DNA of 43,764 nt from the NCBI GenBank assembly GCA_947574135.1, contig CANPIM010000027.1, positions 1 through 43,764 of the forward strand. The letters are read 5' to 3'. This document shows, one piece after another, positions 25,101 through 33,885 of the stretch (its first letter is position 1; the number at the start of each line of letters is the position of its first letter). Source of the DNA: an uncultured Lachnospiraceae bacterium (GTDB taxonomy: Bacteria > Bacillota > Clostridia > Lachnospirales > Lachnospiraceae). The notes beneath the pieces were generated by a model. The model was not told where the DNA came from and made no database searches. It saw only the letters and a program-made list of their open reading frames with translations. The translations under genes and the position numbers were made by a program.

Positions 25101-26378
25101 ATGTCCACAGGAAGCTTAGCCTTGCTTTTGTTCGGATTGTTTGCCGTGCTCTTAATTCTCAAGGTACCGGTGTCCTTTTGTCTGGGCATTGCCAGCACGG
25201 TCTGTCTCATAATTTTAGGCTATCCGCTAACCGTAATCGGACAGCGGGTATTTGCAGCGCTGAATTCCTTTTCCATTATGGCTATCCCCCTGTTTATTCT
25301 GGGAGGAAACCTGATGACAGAGGGAGGGCTTTCCAAGAACCTTATAAGCTTCTGTGAGACCCTCCTTGGAAATGTTAGGGGCGGCTTGGCTCTGGTGGCC
25401 ATTCTGGCCTGCGGATTTTTTGCAGCCCTAAGCGGATCCGGACCTGCCACGGTAATCGCCATTGGCGGTATGCTTTATCCGGAGATGGTCAGGCGGGGGT
25501 ATCCGGATTTCCAGGTGGCGGGTCTTGTCACCGTGGCCGGCGGACTGGGGCCCATTATTCCCCCAAGCATTATTATGGTGGTGTACTGTACCATGACCAA
25601 TACCTCCATTACCAGCCTGTTTTCTGCCGGCTTTTTGGTAGGCGGCCTGCTGATGCTGGCCCTGGTGCTTATGGCATTGATCCAGGGAAGGAAATATGGC
25701 TGGCCGGTGACAGGGGAACGGTTTTCTCTTGGCCGGGGGCTGCGGGCCCTGAAAAAATCTCTGCTTGCCATTATTATGCCTGTGATTGTGCTGGGAGGAA
25801 TTTACAGCGGCTTTTTCACACCCACAGAGGCGGGAGCCGTATCGGTGTTGTATGCGCTGATTGTGTGCATGTTTGTATACAAAACAGTGACAGTGAAGGA
25901 TTTGTTTCGGATCCTGAAGGATTCCGCAGTTTCCTGCTCCGTCATAATGTTTATTATGGGAACCTCCACCACCTTTTCCTGGCTGTTTACGGTGAGTGGC
26001 ATTTCCAAGTATGTGACGGACGCGGTTGAGGCCTCAGGCCTTGGGTATTATCCCATTTTGCTGCTTATCACCGTGATCCTGTTGATCTTTGGGTTTTTCC
26101 TGGAGGGTATCGCCACTGTGACCCTTTTGATTCCGCTGTTTCTTCCCATCGCCACATCTGTGGGCGTGCATCCTTTGCACCTGGGAATGATTGTATCCAT
26201 GACCAATGTCATCGGCTGTATGACGCCGCCGGTGGCCAACAATATTTTTGCCTGCAGCACCTTTACAGGTCTGTCTCTGGGCAGAATATCCAAGGGGGAG
26301 ATTCCCTATCTGCTGAGCTTTTTATCCGTGCTGTTTCTGGTAGTGTTTGTGCCTCAGCTGGTGTTGTTGTTTGCATAA
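25101..26378 (+). CDS. dctM: TRAP transporter large permease subunit DctM
   Basis: 425 residues with about 12 membrane helices, normal length. DctM motifs are FSIMAIPLFILGGNLM, FFAALSGSGPATVIAIGGML, the GPIIPPSIIMVVY turn, FFTPTEAGAVSVLYAL and VIGCMTPPVANNIFACS. It is the sodium-coupled transport channel of the TRAP system. AAGGAGGG precedes ATG at 25101; an upstream extension overlaps dctQ. The last codons and the stop lie at the edge of a block homologous to a serine recombinase (26375-26472), so a few C-terminal residues may have been replaced. Confidence 0.93.
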   Translation: MSTGSLALLLFGLFAVLLILKVPVSFCLGIASTVCLIILGYPLTVIGQRVFAALNSFSIMAIPLFILGGNLMTEGGLSKNLISFCETLLGNVRGGLALVAILACGFFAALSGSGPATVIAIGGMLYPEMVRRGYPDFQVAGLVTVAGGLGPIIPPSIIMVVYCTMTNTSITSLFSAGFLVGGLLMLALVLMALIQGRKYGWPVTGERFSLGRGLRALKKSLLAIIMPVIVLGGIYSGFFTPTEAGAVSVLYALIVCMFVYKTVTVKDLFRILKDSAVSCSVIMFIMGTSTTFSWLFTVSGISKYVTDAVEASGLGYYPILLLITVILLIFGFFLEGIATVTLLIPLFLPIATSVGVHPLHLGMIVSMTNVIGCMTPPVANNIFACSTFTGLSLGRISKGEIPYLLSFLSVLFLVVFVPQLVLLFA

Positions 26379-26472
26379 ACGGGGTACGATTACTCTGTTT
26401 TGGTTAAGTTGGCGAAGAACAAGCCGAAAGCGTCCAGACAGTTTTTCTTTTTTCGGTTCCGGCAGATTGGCC
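26375..26472 (-). pseudogene. Fragment of a large serine recombinase gene
   Basis: About 98 bases aligned without gaps to 36843-36940, an internal part of the third recombinase gene, with about 13 differences counted by eye (roughly 87% identity). It begins within the dctM stop codon region and fades after 26472. No other part of a recombinase is recognisable nearby. From 26473 to 26712 I see only short frames of no clear identity. Confidence 0.8.
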
Positions 26473-26712
26473 TAAGTCCCTGGCGGTATCAGTAAAAAAA
26501 GAAGGCGGGTGGAAAAATGGGAGGAATTGCAGGAAAAGGGAACAGTATCTGGTATTTACTTTCATGCCAGGAATTTTGGGAATGGAATTTTTCGTTACAG
26601 AGAAACATCCCTTTCAAAAGGCATGGAAATGTGGTGTATCAGGCGGTGTATCCATGTTAATTTCCTTCTTTGTATTCTAAATTATTTTCCCGGAAGAATG
26701 ATATCCGGATAA

Positions 26713-26763
26713 GCCACAGCCAGGGACTGGCAGGAAGTCAGTCTTTGGCTGTGGCAATTTTGT
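26713..26763 (+). terminator. Rho-independent terminator downstream of the TRAP operon
   Basis: GCCACAGCCA and TTGGCTGTGGC arms with an inner GACT/AGTC pairing, followed by AATTTTG. It is about 335 bases after the dctM stop, on the far side of the recombinase scar, and is probably the original operon terminator or that of a lost gene. Confidence 0.75.
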
Positions 26764-26828
26764 GGCAGATCTATGGCGTTTTCATGTAGGAAGTTTTCCT
26801 TTGATTGAAAAAAAGGAGGTTGTGCATC

Positions 26829-27488
26829 GTGCGTGAATTAAGTCAAATCGCAGAAAAAATCAAAAACGCTGATGTAATTTTGATTGGAGCCAGCAATGGG
26901 TTGTCTATTACGGAGAGACTGCATTTTTTTGCAAATAATCAGGCATTGGAGGAGCTGTTTGGGGATTTCAAACGTAAATATGGGCTTCGCAGTATGTTAC
27001 ATGGAATGAGCGTCCGCTGGCCATCGGAAGAAGAAAAGTGGGCGTTCTGGAGCCGCCTGATTCATCATTACTGCGGAGAATACAAATAGAGCCAGGTTAT
27101 GAAAGATTTGAAGGCCATTGTGGGGGATAAAAACTATTTTGTAATTACCACTAATGGAGAGTGCCATTTTGAGATGGGCGGGTTTGCCCAGGAGAATATT
27201 TATGAGTCATTGCCCAAAGTGCGGCAGTTCCATGCAGATTCACTTGGAAGTTGATCGGAATTTCATTCGGGAGCGTACAGGGCAGGAACGTTTTCAGGAA
27301 TTCCTGAATCAATATCATGGCAAGAAGCTGGTGGTACGGAATTTGGCATAGGCCCCCGTAACCAGTTGATTAAGGCTCCGCTTATGCGTCTTGTGGATAT
27401 GGAGCCGAACGCAGCCTATATTACGATCAATCTTGGCGAAATCTACATCACAGATAATATCAAAGAAAAGTCATTTGGTCTTGACTAG
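26829..27488 (+). pseudogene. Broken SIR2-family (SirTM-like) NAD-dependent protein deacylase/ADP-ribosyltransferase gene
   Basis: GTG start at 26829 with AAGGAGG 9 bases upstream. The N-terminal part is intact: ADVILIGASNGLSI then LHFFANNQALEELFGDF. An in-frame TAG interrupts at 27087-27089; similarity goes on in the same frame (VMKDLKAIVGDKNYFVITT, NGECHFEM), then shifts to a second frame (SHCPKCGSSMQIHLEVDRNF, with the zinc CxxC) and a third (LMRLVDMEPNAAYITINLGE, then KSFGLD and stop). A piece around 27190-27210 also looks deleted. In other bacteria SirTM genes sit with macrodomain and lipoate-ligase partners; none are here. At least three lesions make function unlikely. Confidence 0.75.
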
Positions 27489-27538
27489 TGCATTACAACG
27501 ACACCTCTCCTGTTTTGACTTTTTCCACAAAAAATACC

Positions 27539-27565
27539 TTTTGTCACTAAGTGTTATGGACAAAA
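27539..27565. promoter_or_regulatory. Inverted repeat upstream of mtlD (possible MtlR operator)
   Basis: TTTTGTC (27539-27545) and GACAAAA (27559-27565) are perfect arms with a 13-base centre. TTGTC-type half-sites are what I remember for MtlR operators in bacilli. No convincing -35/-10 pair could be placed with it. Confidence 0.4.
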
Positions 27566-27576
27566 ATGACGGAATT

Positions 27577-28731
27577 ATGAAACAGGGGATTCAGTTTGGC
27601 GCAGGCAACATTGGGCGTGGATTTATTGGAATGCTTTTGTCCCAGGCAGGATATGGGGTCGTTTTTGCGGATGTAAATGAAGATCTTATCCGGCGTCTGG
27701 CCCAGGAGCAGGGATATACGGTCCATGTGATGGACACAGAGGTGGAGGACATTCCTATTACCCATGTTACCGGAGTCATGTCCAATGGGGAGGAGATTCT
27801 GGAGGAAATTGTGGGAGCGGATATTTTGACTACGGCTGTGGGGCTTAGAGTGCTGGCTTTTATTGCGCCGGCTATTGCCCAGGGGATCAGGAGGCGCAGG
27901 GCCGCTGGGGTGGAAAAGCCGCTGAATATTATTGCCTGTGAAAATGCCATTCGTGCCACCTCCCAGCTTAAGGAGCATGTGTATGGACAGCTTTCCCAGG
28001 AAGAAAAAGACTATTGTGAGAAATATGTGGGGTTTGCGGACTGCTCCGTAGATCGGATTGTGCCGCCGGTTCACACGGAAAATCCCATTGATGTGGTGGT
28101 GGAGAAATACTGTGAGTGGAATGTGGAGAGAGCCGCGCTCAAAGGAGAGCTTCCCCGGATTCCAGGTATGAATCTGGCGGATAATCTTATGGCCTATATT
28201 CAGAGGAAGCTTTTTACCTTGAATACAGGCCATTGTATTACAGCCTATACAGGCATTCTGGCAGGACATCAAACCATTGCAGAGACCATTGCAGAGCCTG
28301 AGATCTATGAGCTGGTGAAGGCGGCTATGATACAGTCGGGAGAGGGGCTTATTCGAAAATTTGGATATGACAAGGAAGCTCATTATCAGTACATAGAAAA
28401 GATAATCAAACGTTTTCAGAATCCCTATCTGGAGGACGATGTCACCCGGGTGGGCCGGGAGCCTATTCGGAAGCTGTCCGCAGATGACCGCTTAGTGAGC
28501 CCCCTGTCCACGGCTCTCTCCTATGGACTTCCGGTAGATAAGCTGCTTTTGGGAATCGGCGCTGCCCTTCATTACAGAAACCCGGAGGATGCCCAGAGTG
28601 TGGAGCTGCAGGCAAAAATTGACGAAAAGGGAGTAAAGGCAGCCTTTGCAGAGATTTCCGGGTTGACGGATATGGGACTTTTAAAGCAGGTTGAGGCGGC
28701 CTATGAGCAGATGGACACATTTTGGCATTAG
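27577..28731 (+). CDS. mtlD: Mannitol-1-phosphate 5-dehydrogenase
   Basis: 384 residues, the normal MtlD length. The N-terminal Rossmann motif FGAGNIGRGFIGMLLSQAGY binds NAD. ACENAIRAT, DCSVDRIVPP and RKLFTLNTGHCITAYTG are typical of the polyol long-chain dehydrogenases, the last carrying active-site residues. It oxidises mannitol 1-phosphate to fructose 6-phosphate. ATG at 27577 is preferred because it gives family length; an earlier ATG at 27556 lies within the inverted repeat. Neither has a good ribosome site. Being first in the operon, ahead of mtlA, is unlike the mtlA-mtlR-mtlF-mtlD order seen in many Firmicutes. Confidence 0.93.
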   Translation: MKQGIQFGAGNIGRGFIGMLLSQAGYGVVFADVNEDLIRRLAQEQGYTVHVMDTEVEDIPITHVTGVMSNGEEILEEIVGADILTTAVGLRVLAFIAPAIAQGIRRRRAAGVEKPLNIIACENAIRATSQLKEHVYGQLSQEEKDYCEKYVGFADCSVDRIVPPVHTENPIDVVVEKYCEWNVERAALKGELPRIPGMNLADNLMAYIQRKLFTLNTGHCITAYTGILAGHQTIAETIAEPEIYELVKAAMIQSGEGLIRKFGYDKEAHYQYIEKIIKRFQNPYLEDDVTRVGREPIRKLSADDRLVSPLSTALSYGLPVDKLLLGIGAALHYRNPEDAQSVELQAKIDEKGVKAAFAEISGLTDMGLLKQVEAAYEQMDTFWH

Positions 28732-28761
28732 GGTATAGCGCCAAATCTCCTTTTCTATTTA

Positions 28762-28791
28762 TTGAAATCATTTGTCCAAAACCCTTATAAT
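28762..28791 (+). promoter_or_regulatory. Promoter ahead of mtlA
   Basis: TTGAAA at 28762-28767, 18-base spacer, TATAAT at 28786-28791. The spacer contains a TTTGTCC word like one half of the inverted repeat before mtlD, suggesting shared control. Confidence 0.65.
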
Positions 28792-28854
28792 AGGCTTATG
28801 AAAAGAGAATGATTGGCCAGTCATACCCAAAAACGAGGAAGAGGTGTGAAGAAT

Positions 28855-30249
28855 ATGAAAGAAAAAGTTCAGCTTTTCGGAAGATTTCTGAGCGGAATGG
28901 TAATGCCGAACATTGGTGCATTTATTGCCTGGGGCCTGATTACGGCATTATTTATGGCAGACGGCTGGCTGCCGAATGCAGCCATTGCCACTCTTATCAG
29001 TCCCATGTCCCGCATGCTGCTGCCGCTGCTGATTGCCTATACAGGCGGAAATGTAGTGGCCGGACAGAGAGGAGGCCTCATCGGAGCCATTGCATCCATG
29101 GGCGTGATTATGGGTTCGGAGGATCCCATGTTTATTGGAGCCATGGTGGTGGGGCCTGTGTCTGCCTGGATTATTAAAAAGTTTGATCAGTTCATGGAGA
29201 ACCGAATTCGTGCAGGGTTTGAGATGCTGGTGAATAATTTCTCTGTGGGAATTATCGGCGCCATTCTTGCAGTGGTTGCCATGAAGGGGGTGACTCCCCT
29301 GGTAATGGTTCTCAACGGCTGGATGGAAGCCGGTGTGGGATTCTTTGTAGAGCACAATCTTTTGCCCTTAACCAGTCTTTTCGTGGAGCCGGCTAAGGTG
29401 CTGTTCTTGAATAATGCCATCAATCGCGGGATTTTGTCTCCCATGGGCATCAAGCAGGTGGAGGAGGTTGGAAAATCTGTGTTCTTCCTGCTGGAGGCAA
29501 ATCCGGGGCCGGGACTTGGAATTTTGCTGGCTTACTGCATTGCCGGAAAGGGATCGGCAAAAAGCTCTGCTCCCGGAGCGGCCATTATCCATTTCCTGGG
29601 CGGAATCCATGAGATTTATTTTCCCTACATATTAATGAATCCCCTTTTAATTCTGGCCGTAGTGGCCGGTGGAGCCGGTGGAACCTTTATTTTCAGCCTG
29701 ATGGACGTAGGACTTACGGCCCCGGCTTCTCCGGGAAGCTTCCTGGCTGTTATGATGATGGCGGATCGACATAATTATCTGGGCTTGATCCTGGGAATTC
29801 TGGTGGCTACGACCTTAAGCTTTGCCATTGCTCTGCCCATTCTGAAATTTATGGGAAAGGATGCAAGCCTGGAGGAGGCACAGAAAAAGAAGGATAGTAT
29901 GAAGCGCCAGGCCAAGGGTATTCAGGGGGAACCGGCGGCCTCCCAGGGAGTGGATGTCAGAGATATTCATAAGATTGCCTTTGCCTGCGACGCGGGGATG
30001 GGTTCCAGTGCCATGGGGGCTACGGTTTTGAAAAAGAAGATTGGTGCTGCGGGAATCACGGGGATTGAGGTAATCCATACGCCTGTATCTTCCATTCCCA
30101 AGGATGTGCAGGTGGTGGTTACCCATGAAGAGCTGGGAGAGCGGGCCGCCCGCAGCAACCCCAACGCCAGGCTGATTTTAATTTCCAATTTTCTGGCAGC
30201 ACCCCAATACGATGAGTTGGTGGAGGATTTGAAGGCTAATCGATCATAA
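28855..30249 (+). CDS. mtlA: PTS mannitol-specific EIICB component
   Basis: 464 residues from ATG at 28855 with an AGAGGTG ribosome site. The EIIC membrane domain spans about 1-335 (FGRFLSGMVMPNIGAFIAWG, then GGNVVAGQRGGLIGAIASMG, and GGIHEIYFPY, whose Glu is part of the sugar-site GGIHEIYF motif). A linker leads to EIIB (about 370-464) with the phosphorylation Cys378 in ACDAGMGSSAMGA. There is no fused EIIA; that is supplied by mtlF. It imports and phosphorylates mannitol to mannitol 1-phosphate. Confidence 0.95.
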   Translation: MKEKVQLFGRFLSGMVMPNIGAFIAWGLITALFMADGWLPNAAIATLISPMSRMLLPLLIAYTGGNVVAGQRGGLIGAIASMGVIMGSEDPMFIGAMVVGPVSAWIIKKFDQFMENRIRAGFEMLVNNFSVGIIGAILAVVAMKGVTPLVMVLNGWMEAGVGFFVEHNLLPLTSLFVEPAKVLFLNNAINRGILSPMGIKQVEEVGKSVFFLLEANPGPGLGILLAYCIAGKGSAKSSAPGAAIIHFLGGIHEIYFPYILMNPLLILAVVAGGAGGTFIFSLMDVGLTAPASPGSFLAVMMMADRHNYLGLILGILVATTLSFAIALPILKFMGKDASLEEAQKKKDSMKRQAKGIQGEPAASQGVDVRDIHKIAFACDAGMGSSAMGATVLKKKIGAAGITGIEVIHTPVSSIPKDVQVVVTHEELGERAARSNPNARLILISNFLAAPQYDELVEDLKANRS

Positions 30250-30276
30250 CAACAGGAAAAGGTTCAGGGTGATAAA

Positions 30277-32385
30277 ATGGGACTGACACCGAGGGCAAAG
30301 CAGATTTTATGCGTCATGCTGCAGGAAGAGCAAATTCTATCTGTACAGGTACTGGCGGATCGGGTGGGAGTCAGCAAGCGCACCGTGCAACGGGAGCTGG
30401 AATATTTAAATACGGGTCTGAGAGAATACCAGATTCAATTTATGTCCAAGACCGGCGTAGGCGTATGGCTGGAGGGAAACAGGGAGAATAAGGACAGACT
30501 GTACGGAGAGCTTATCCACGAGGATTCCTATGACATGGGAAACCGGGAGGATCGGCGGAAGAGATTGATTCTGGAGATTCTTAAGGATCAGGGCTTGAAA
30601 AAGCTTTATTATTACAGCAGCAAGTTTAAGGTCAGCGAGGCCACCATTAGCGGAGATTTGGAGGCTGTGGAAGAATGGCTGAACCGGTATCAGCTCCATG
30701 TGGTGAGAAAGCCGGGAAGCGGCGTATCCATAGAGGGAAGCGAGACCGGCTATCGCAGAGCCATCCGGGCCTTTATTGACGAGAATATGGACACCAAGCT
30801 TTTGCAGGAGGCATATGAAAGGGAGGAGACCTTTTCCCAGGCTACGGAGAGTATCCGTCGCAGTAATATGGGGCAGCTTCTCAACGACGATATCCTGAAG
30901 CGTGTGGTGGGCTGTATCCTGGGCCTTCGGGATGAACGGGTTATGAACCTGACAGAAAATTCCTATATGGGTCTTGTAATACATATTACCATTGCTATCA
31001 ACCGGATTTCCAAGCATGAGCTTGTAGAGCCGGGAACCGGTTGGGAGCAGCAGCCGGGGCAGGGGCCGGACGAGGACTATGCCCTTGCTCTGCGGATTGT
31101 GGATGCCCTGGAACAGGAATTTGAAATTGAGATCCCGTCTGCGGAGGTGGCTTATATCTGTCTGCACATTAAGGGGGCAAAGCATGAAAAGATAGAGTGG
31201 GGTACACAGAAAACCGTGGCACTGGAAAACAGGGAGCTGCAACAGCTGGTGAACCAGATGATAGACACCTTTGACCCTCAAAATGCCTTCCTGCTCAAGC
31301 AGGACGATGAATTTATTCAGGGACTTTTGGCTCATTTGCAGCCCACCTTTATCCGGCTTCTTCACGATATGCAGATTACCAATCCGGTGCTGGAGACAGT
31401 GCGGCAGGATTATCCGGAGATATATGAGAGCTGCGTGGGGGTGGCTAAAATACTGGAGGAATGGATCGGAAAGCCTGTGCCAGAGGCAGAGGTGGGATTT
31501 CTCACCGTGCACTTCGGGGCGGCTATGGTGCGCCTGGAGGGTAGACAGGAGGAGCTGCGGCCGGTGCACATGGGGGTGATTTGCTCCAGCGGGATTGGCA
31601 TTTCCCGGCTTATGTCCACCAAGCTGGAAAAAGCCTTCCGGGAGCGGGTGGTGATTACCACCTATGGAAAGAAGGATATTACGCCCTACCAGGCGGCAAA
31701 GCTGGACTTTTTTGTATCCAGTATTCCCATAGAGGAGCCGGAAGCGCCGGTGATTTTTGTAAATCCTCTGCTTAGTGAGACGGATATGGAACAGGTGCGC
31801 CAAATGGTATACAAATATGAGCGCATGCCGGTAAAACAGCAGGCAGGAAACAGCTTTTCCCTACAGCTGGAGGAGATTAATCTGGTGGCGGCACAGATCA
31901 ATCTGGTTATAAAATATATGGAGTTTTTCAAGGTGGATAACGGGATTCGCTTTGACGAGCTGCTTCTTGTAATTGGGGAGAAGCTATCCCCTTACCGGGA
32001 CAGAGGAACCATGATTCAGGAGGATTTGCGCAGAAGAGAGAAAATAGCTTCCCAGATATTTGCGGAATTTGGGTTTGCCCTTCTCCATACACGCTCCAGG
32101 GGAGTGGTTCGGCCCAGCTTTACCGTCTGTATGACCAAGGATCTGAAGCCTTTTACAGACCCTTATTTCAAGGGAATCTGGGCAGTGCTGATTATGCTGG
32201 TGCCGGAGGATGGAAATCTGCGGGTGAATACGGAGATCCTGGGACACATTAGCAGTATCCTGGTGGAGGACTACACCTTTCTGGACACCGTGCGGACCGG
32301 GAACCGGGAGGCGATTCAGAACGCCTTATCCCGAAATTTAAAAGATTTTTTCACAAAATATTTGAATCGCATACAGAGCAGATAA
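30277..32385 (+). CDS. mtlR: PRD-containing PTS-regulated transcriptional activator MtlR
   Basis: 702 residues. Order of domains: two N-terminal HTH modules (VQVLADRVGVSKRTVQREL; KFKVSEATISGDLEAVEEWL), PRD1 (about 190-295, with MGLVIHITIAINRI and YICLHIKGAKHE), PRD2 (about 310-415, with LLAHLQPTFIRLLHDM and FLTVHFGAAMVRLE), an EIIB-like domain with Cys436 in GVICSSGIGISRLM, and an EIIA-like domain near the end (FGFALLHTRSRGV). HPr and the mannitol EII phosphorylate these sites to switch the activator. It sits inside the operon it should control, 27 bases after mtlA. Confidence 0.93.
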   Translation: MGLTPRAKQILCVMLQEEQILSVQVLADRVGVSKRTVQRELEYLNTGLREYQIQFMSKTGVGVWLEGNRENKDRLYGELIHEDSYDMGNREDRRKRLILEILKDQGLKKLYYYSSKFKVSEATISGDLEAVEEWLNRYQLHVVRKPGSGVSIEGSETGYRRAIRAFIDENMDTKLLQEAYEREETFSQATESIRRSNMGQLLNDDILKRVVGCILGLRDERVMNLTENSYMGLVIHITIAINRISKHELVEPGTGWEQQPGQGPDEDYALALRIVDALEQEFEIEIPSAEVAYICLHIKGAKHEKIEWGTQKTVALENRELQQLVNQMIDTFDPQNAFLLKQDDEFIQGLLAHLQPTFIRLLHDMQITNPVLETVRQDYPEIYESCVGVAKILEEWIGKPVPEAEVGFLTVHFGAAMVRLEGRQEELRPVHMGVICSSGIGISRLMSTKLEKAFRERVVITTYGKKDITPYQAAKLDFFVSSIPIEEPEAPVIFVNPLLSETDMEQVRQMVYKYERMPVKQQAGNSFSLQLEEINLVAAQINLVIKYMEFFKVDNGIRFDELLLVIGEKLSPYRDRGTMIQEDLRRREKIASQIFAEFGFALLHTRSRGVVRPSFTVCMTKDLKPFTDPYFKGIWAVLIMLVPEDGNLRVNTEILGHISSILVEDYTFLDTVRTGNREAIQNALSRNLKDFFTKYLNRIQSR

Positions 32386-32430
32386 CAGGACAGTAACGTT
32401 ATGCAGTGAATAGGAAAAGGAGGAGAATGT

Positions 32431-32907
32431 ATGTTTTTTAAATCGAAGAAAAAGGAGGCAGAGGCTTCCGGGAATGGAAAGAAGGAATTGCTCTACAGGG
32501 AGAATATTCAGGTGGGCTGCAAGGCCGACAGTCAGGAGAATATAATCCGGGCGGTGGGCCAGATGCTGGTGGATACGGGCTACGTGGATCAGCCCTATGT
32601 GGAGGCAATGCTGGAACGGGAGAAATCCTTCTCCACATATATGGGGAATGAGCTGGCGCTTCCCCATGGCGTGGAGGCGGCCAAAAAGGAGATCAAGGCC
32701 TCAGGCATTGCAGTCATGGTCTTTCCGGAGGGGACATCCTGGGGAAAGGAAACCGTAAAGATTGTTATCGGCATTGCAGGCGTGGGTGAGGAGCACCTGG
32801 AAATTCTGGGCGTTATTGCAGATAAAATGCTGGCTCAGGACGCAGCGGCAGAGCTTGTGGAAGGGGATGTGGATACGGTATACCGGATTCTCTCTGGAAA
32901 GGAATAA
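32431..32907 (+). CDS. mtlF: PTS mannitol EIIA component
   Basis: 158 residues of the EIIA-mtl/fru fold. The phosphorylated His79 lies in ELALPHGVEAAKK; other family segments are ENIIRAVGQMLVDTGYVD, YVEAMLEREKSFSTYMGN and KIVIGIAGVGEEHLEIL. It passes phosphate from HPr to the EIIB domain of MtlA. The first 20 residues are unusually charged. An AAGGAGGAG site precedes the ATG. The following kinase gene begins 3 bases after the stop. Confidence 0.94.
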   Translation: MFFKSKKKEAEASGNGKKELLYRENIQVGCKADSQENIIRAVGQMLVDTGYVDQPYVEAMLEREKSFSTYMGNELALPHGVEAAKKEIKASGIAVMVFPEGTSWGKETVKIVIGIAGVGEEHLEILGVIADKMLAQDAAAELVEGDVDTVYRILSGKE

Positions 32908-32910
32908 GGA

Positions 32911-33840
32911 ATGATTGTTACGGTAACGATGAATCCTGCCATTGATAAGACGGTGGAGATTGATACGCTGGCTCGGGGGTGCTTAAACCGCATCAGGCGG
33001 GTGGAGTGTGATGCCGGAGGGAAGGGGAACAACGTGTCCAGAACGATCCGGGAGCTGGGAGGCGTGAGCATGGCCACAGGCTTTCTGGGAGGAAGCAGCG
33101 GCCGGATCATTGAGAAGGCCCTGCGGGACAGAGATATTGTCAGTGATTTTGTCTGGGTGGAGGGAGAGACCAGAACCAATACCAAGATTTTTGAGGCAAA
33201 CGGAGAGCTGACAGAGCTAAATGAGCCGGGGCCGGTGATAACAGGAGAAAAGCAGGCAGAGCTTTTGCAAAAGCTTGCCGGCTATGCGGGAAAGGATACG
33301 TTATTCATTTTGTCGGGAAGTGTTCCCGGGGGAGTGGATCGGGGCATTTACCGGGAGATTATCCAGCTGGTGCACAGAAAGGGCTCCAGAGTGCTGCTGG
33401 ACGCAGACGGGGAATTGTTCCGACAGGCATTGGAGGCCGGACCGGATATGATAAAGCCCAACCGGGCGGAGCTGGAGGAATATGCCCAAATGGACTATTG
33501 GGCCTCAGAGGAGGAGCTTTTACAGATAGCGGAGGAGCTGGCCGCCCGGGGCGTGGGTTATGCGGCCGTATCTCTGGGAAAGGGAGGCGCTCTGTTTTTA
33601 CTGGAGGGATTTCGGGCAAAATGTCCCGCCCTGTCCGTTCAGGCGCATTCCACAGTGGGGGCAGGAGATGCCATGGTGGCTGCTCTGGCTTATGCCTGGA
33701 GTGAAAGATTGGACAAGAGGGAAACTGTCCGCCTGTGTATGGCGGCCTCGGCCGGTGCCGTTACCACCGTGGGAACCAAGCCGCCCTCCAGAGAATTGGT
33801 GGAGGAGCTAAAGGGACAGGTAATCATAGAAGAGCTATGA
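32911..33840 (+). CDS. pfkB: PfkB-family sugar-phosphate kinase (1-phosphofructokinase-like)
   Basis: 309 residues, matching the FruK/LacC/PfkB branch: NPAIDKTVEID at the start, the GGKGNNVSRTIRELGG motif, FILSGSVPGG, IKPNRAELEEY, and the catalytic HSTVGAGDAMVAALAYAW with Asp as base. In a mannitol operon the product of MtlD is fructose 6-phosphate, so the likely reaction is its phosphorylation to the 1,6-bisphosphate; sequence alone does not separate this from 1-phosphofructokinase or tagatose-6-phosphate kinase. It lies 3 bases behind mtlF, with the ribosome site inside mtlF (GGAAAGGAA). Confidence 0.88.
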   Translation: MIVTVTMNPAIDKTVEIDTLARGCLNRIRRVECDAGGKGNNVSRTIRELGGVSMATGFLGGSSGRIIEKALRDRDIVSDFVWVEGETRTNTKIFEANGELTELNEPGPVITGEKQAELLQKLAGYAGKDTLFILSGSVPGGVDRGIYREIIQLVHRKGSRVLLDADGELFRQALEAGPDMIKPNRAELEEYAQMDYWASEEELLQIAEELAARGVGYAAVSLGKGGALFLLEGFRAKCPALSVQAHSTVGAGDAMVAALAYAWSERLDKRETVRLCMAASAGAVTTVGTKPPSRELVEELKGQVIIEEL

Positions 33841-33885
33841 TAAGGGGAACTAAAAAACAACAAAACTATTACTAGGAGGAACCTT

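Noticed and set aside
26509-26712. Short plus-strand frames in the scar after dctM (67, 47 and 38 codons)
   Set aside because: Three competing overlapping frames, none with a recognisable domain. Most likely remnants of a lost gene.
30406-31803. 465-codon open frame on the minus strand across mtlR
   Set aside because: A shadow of the well-supported mtlR gene, with no motif of its own.
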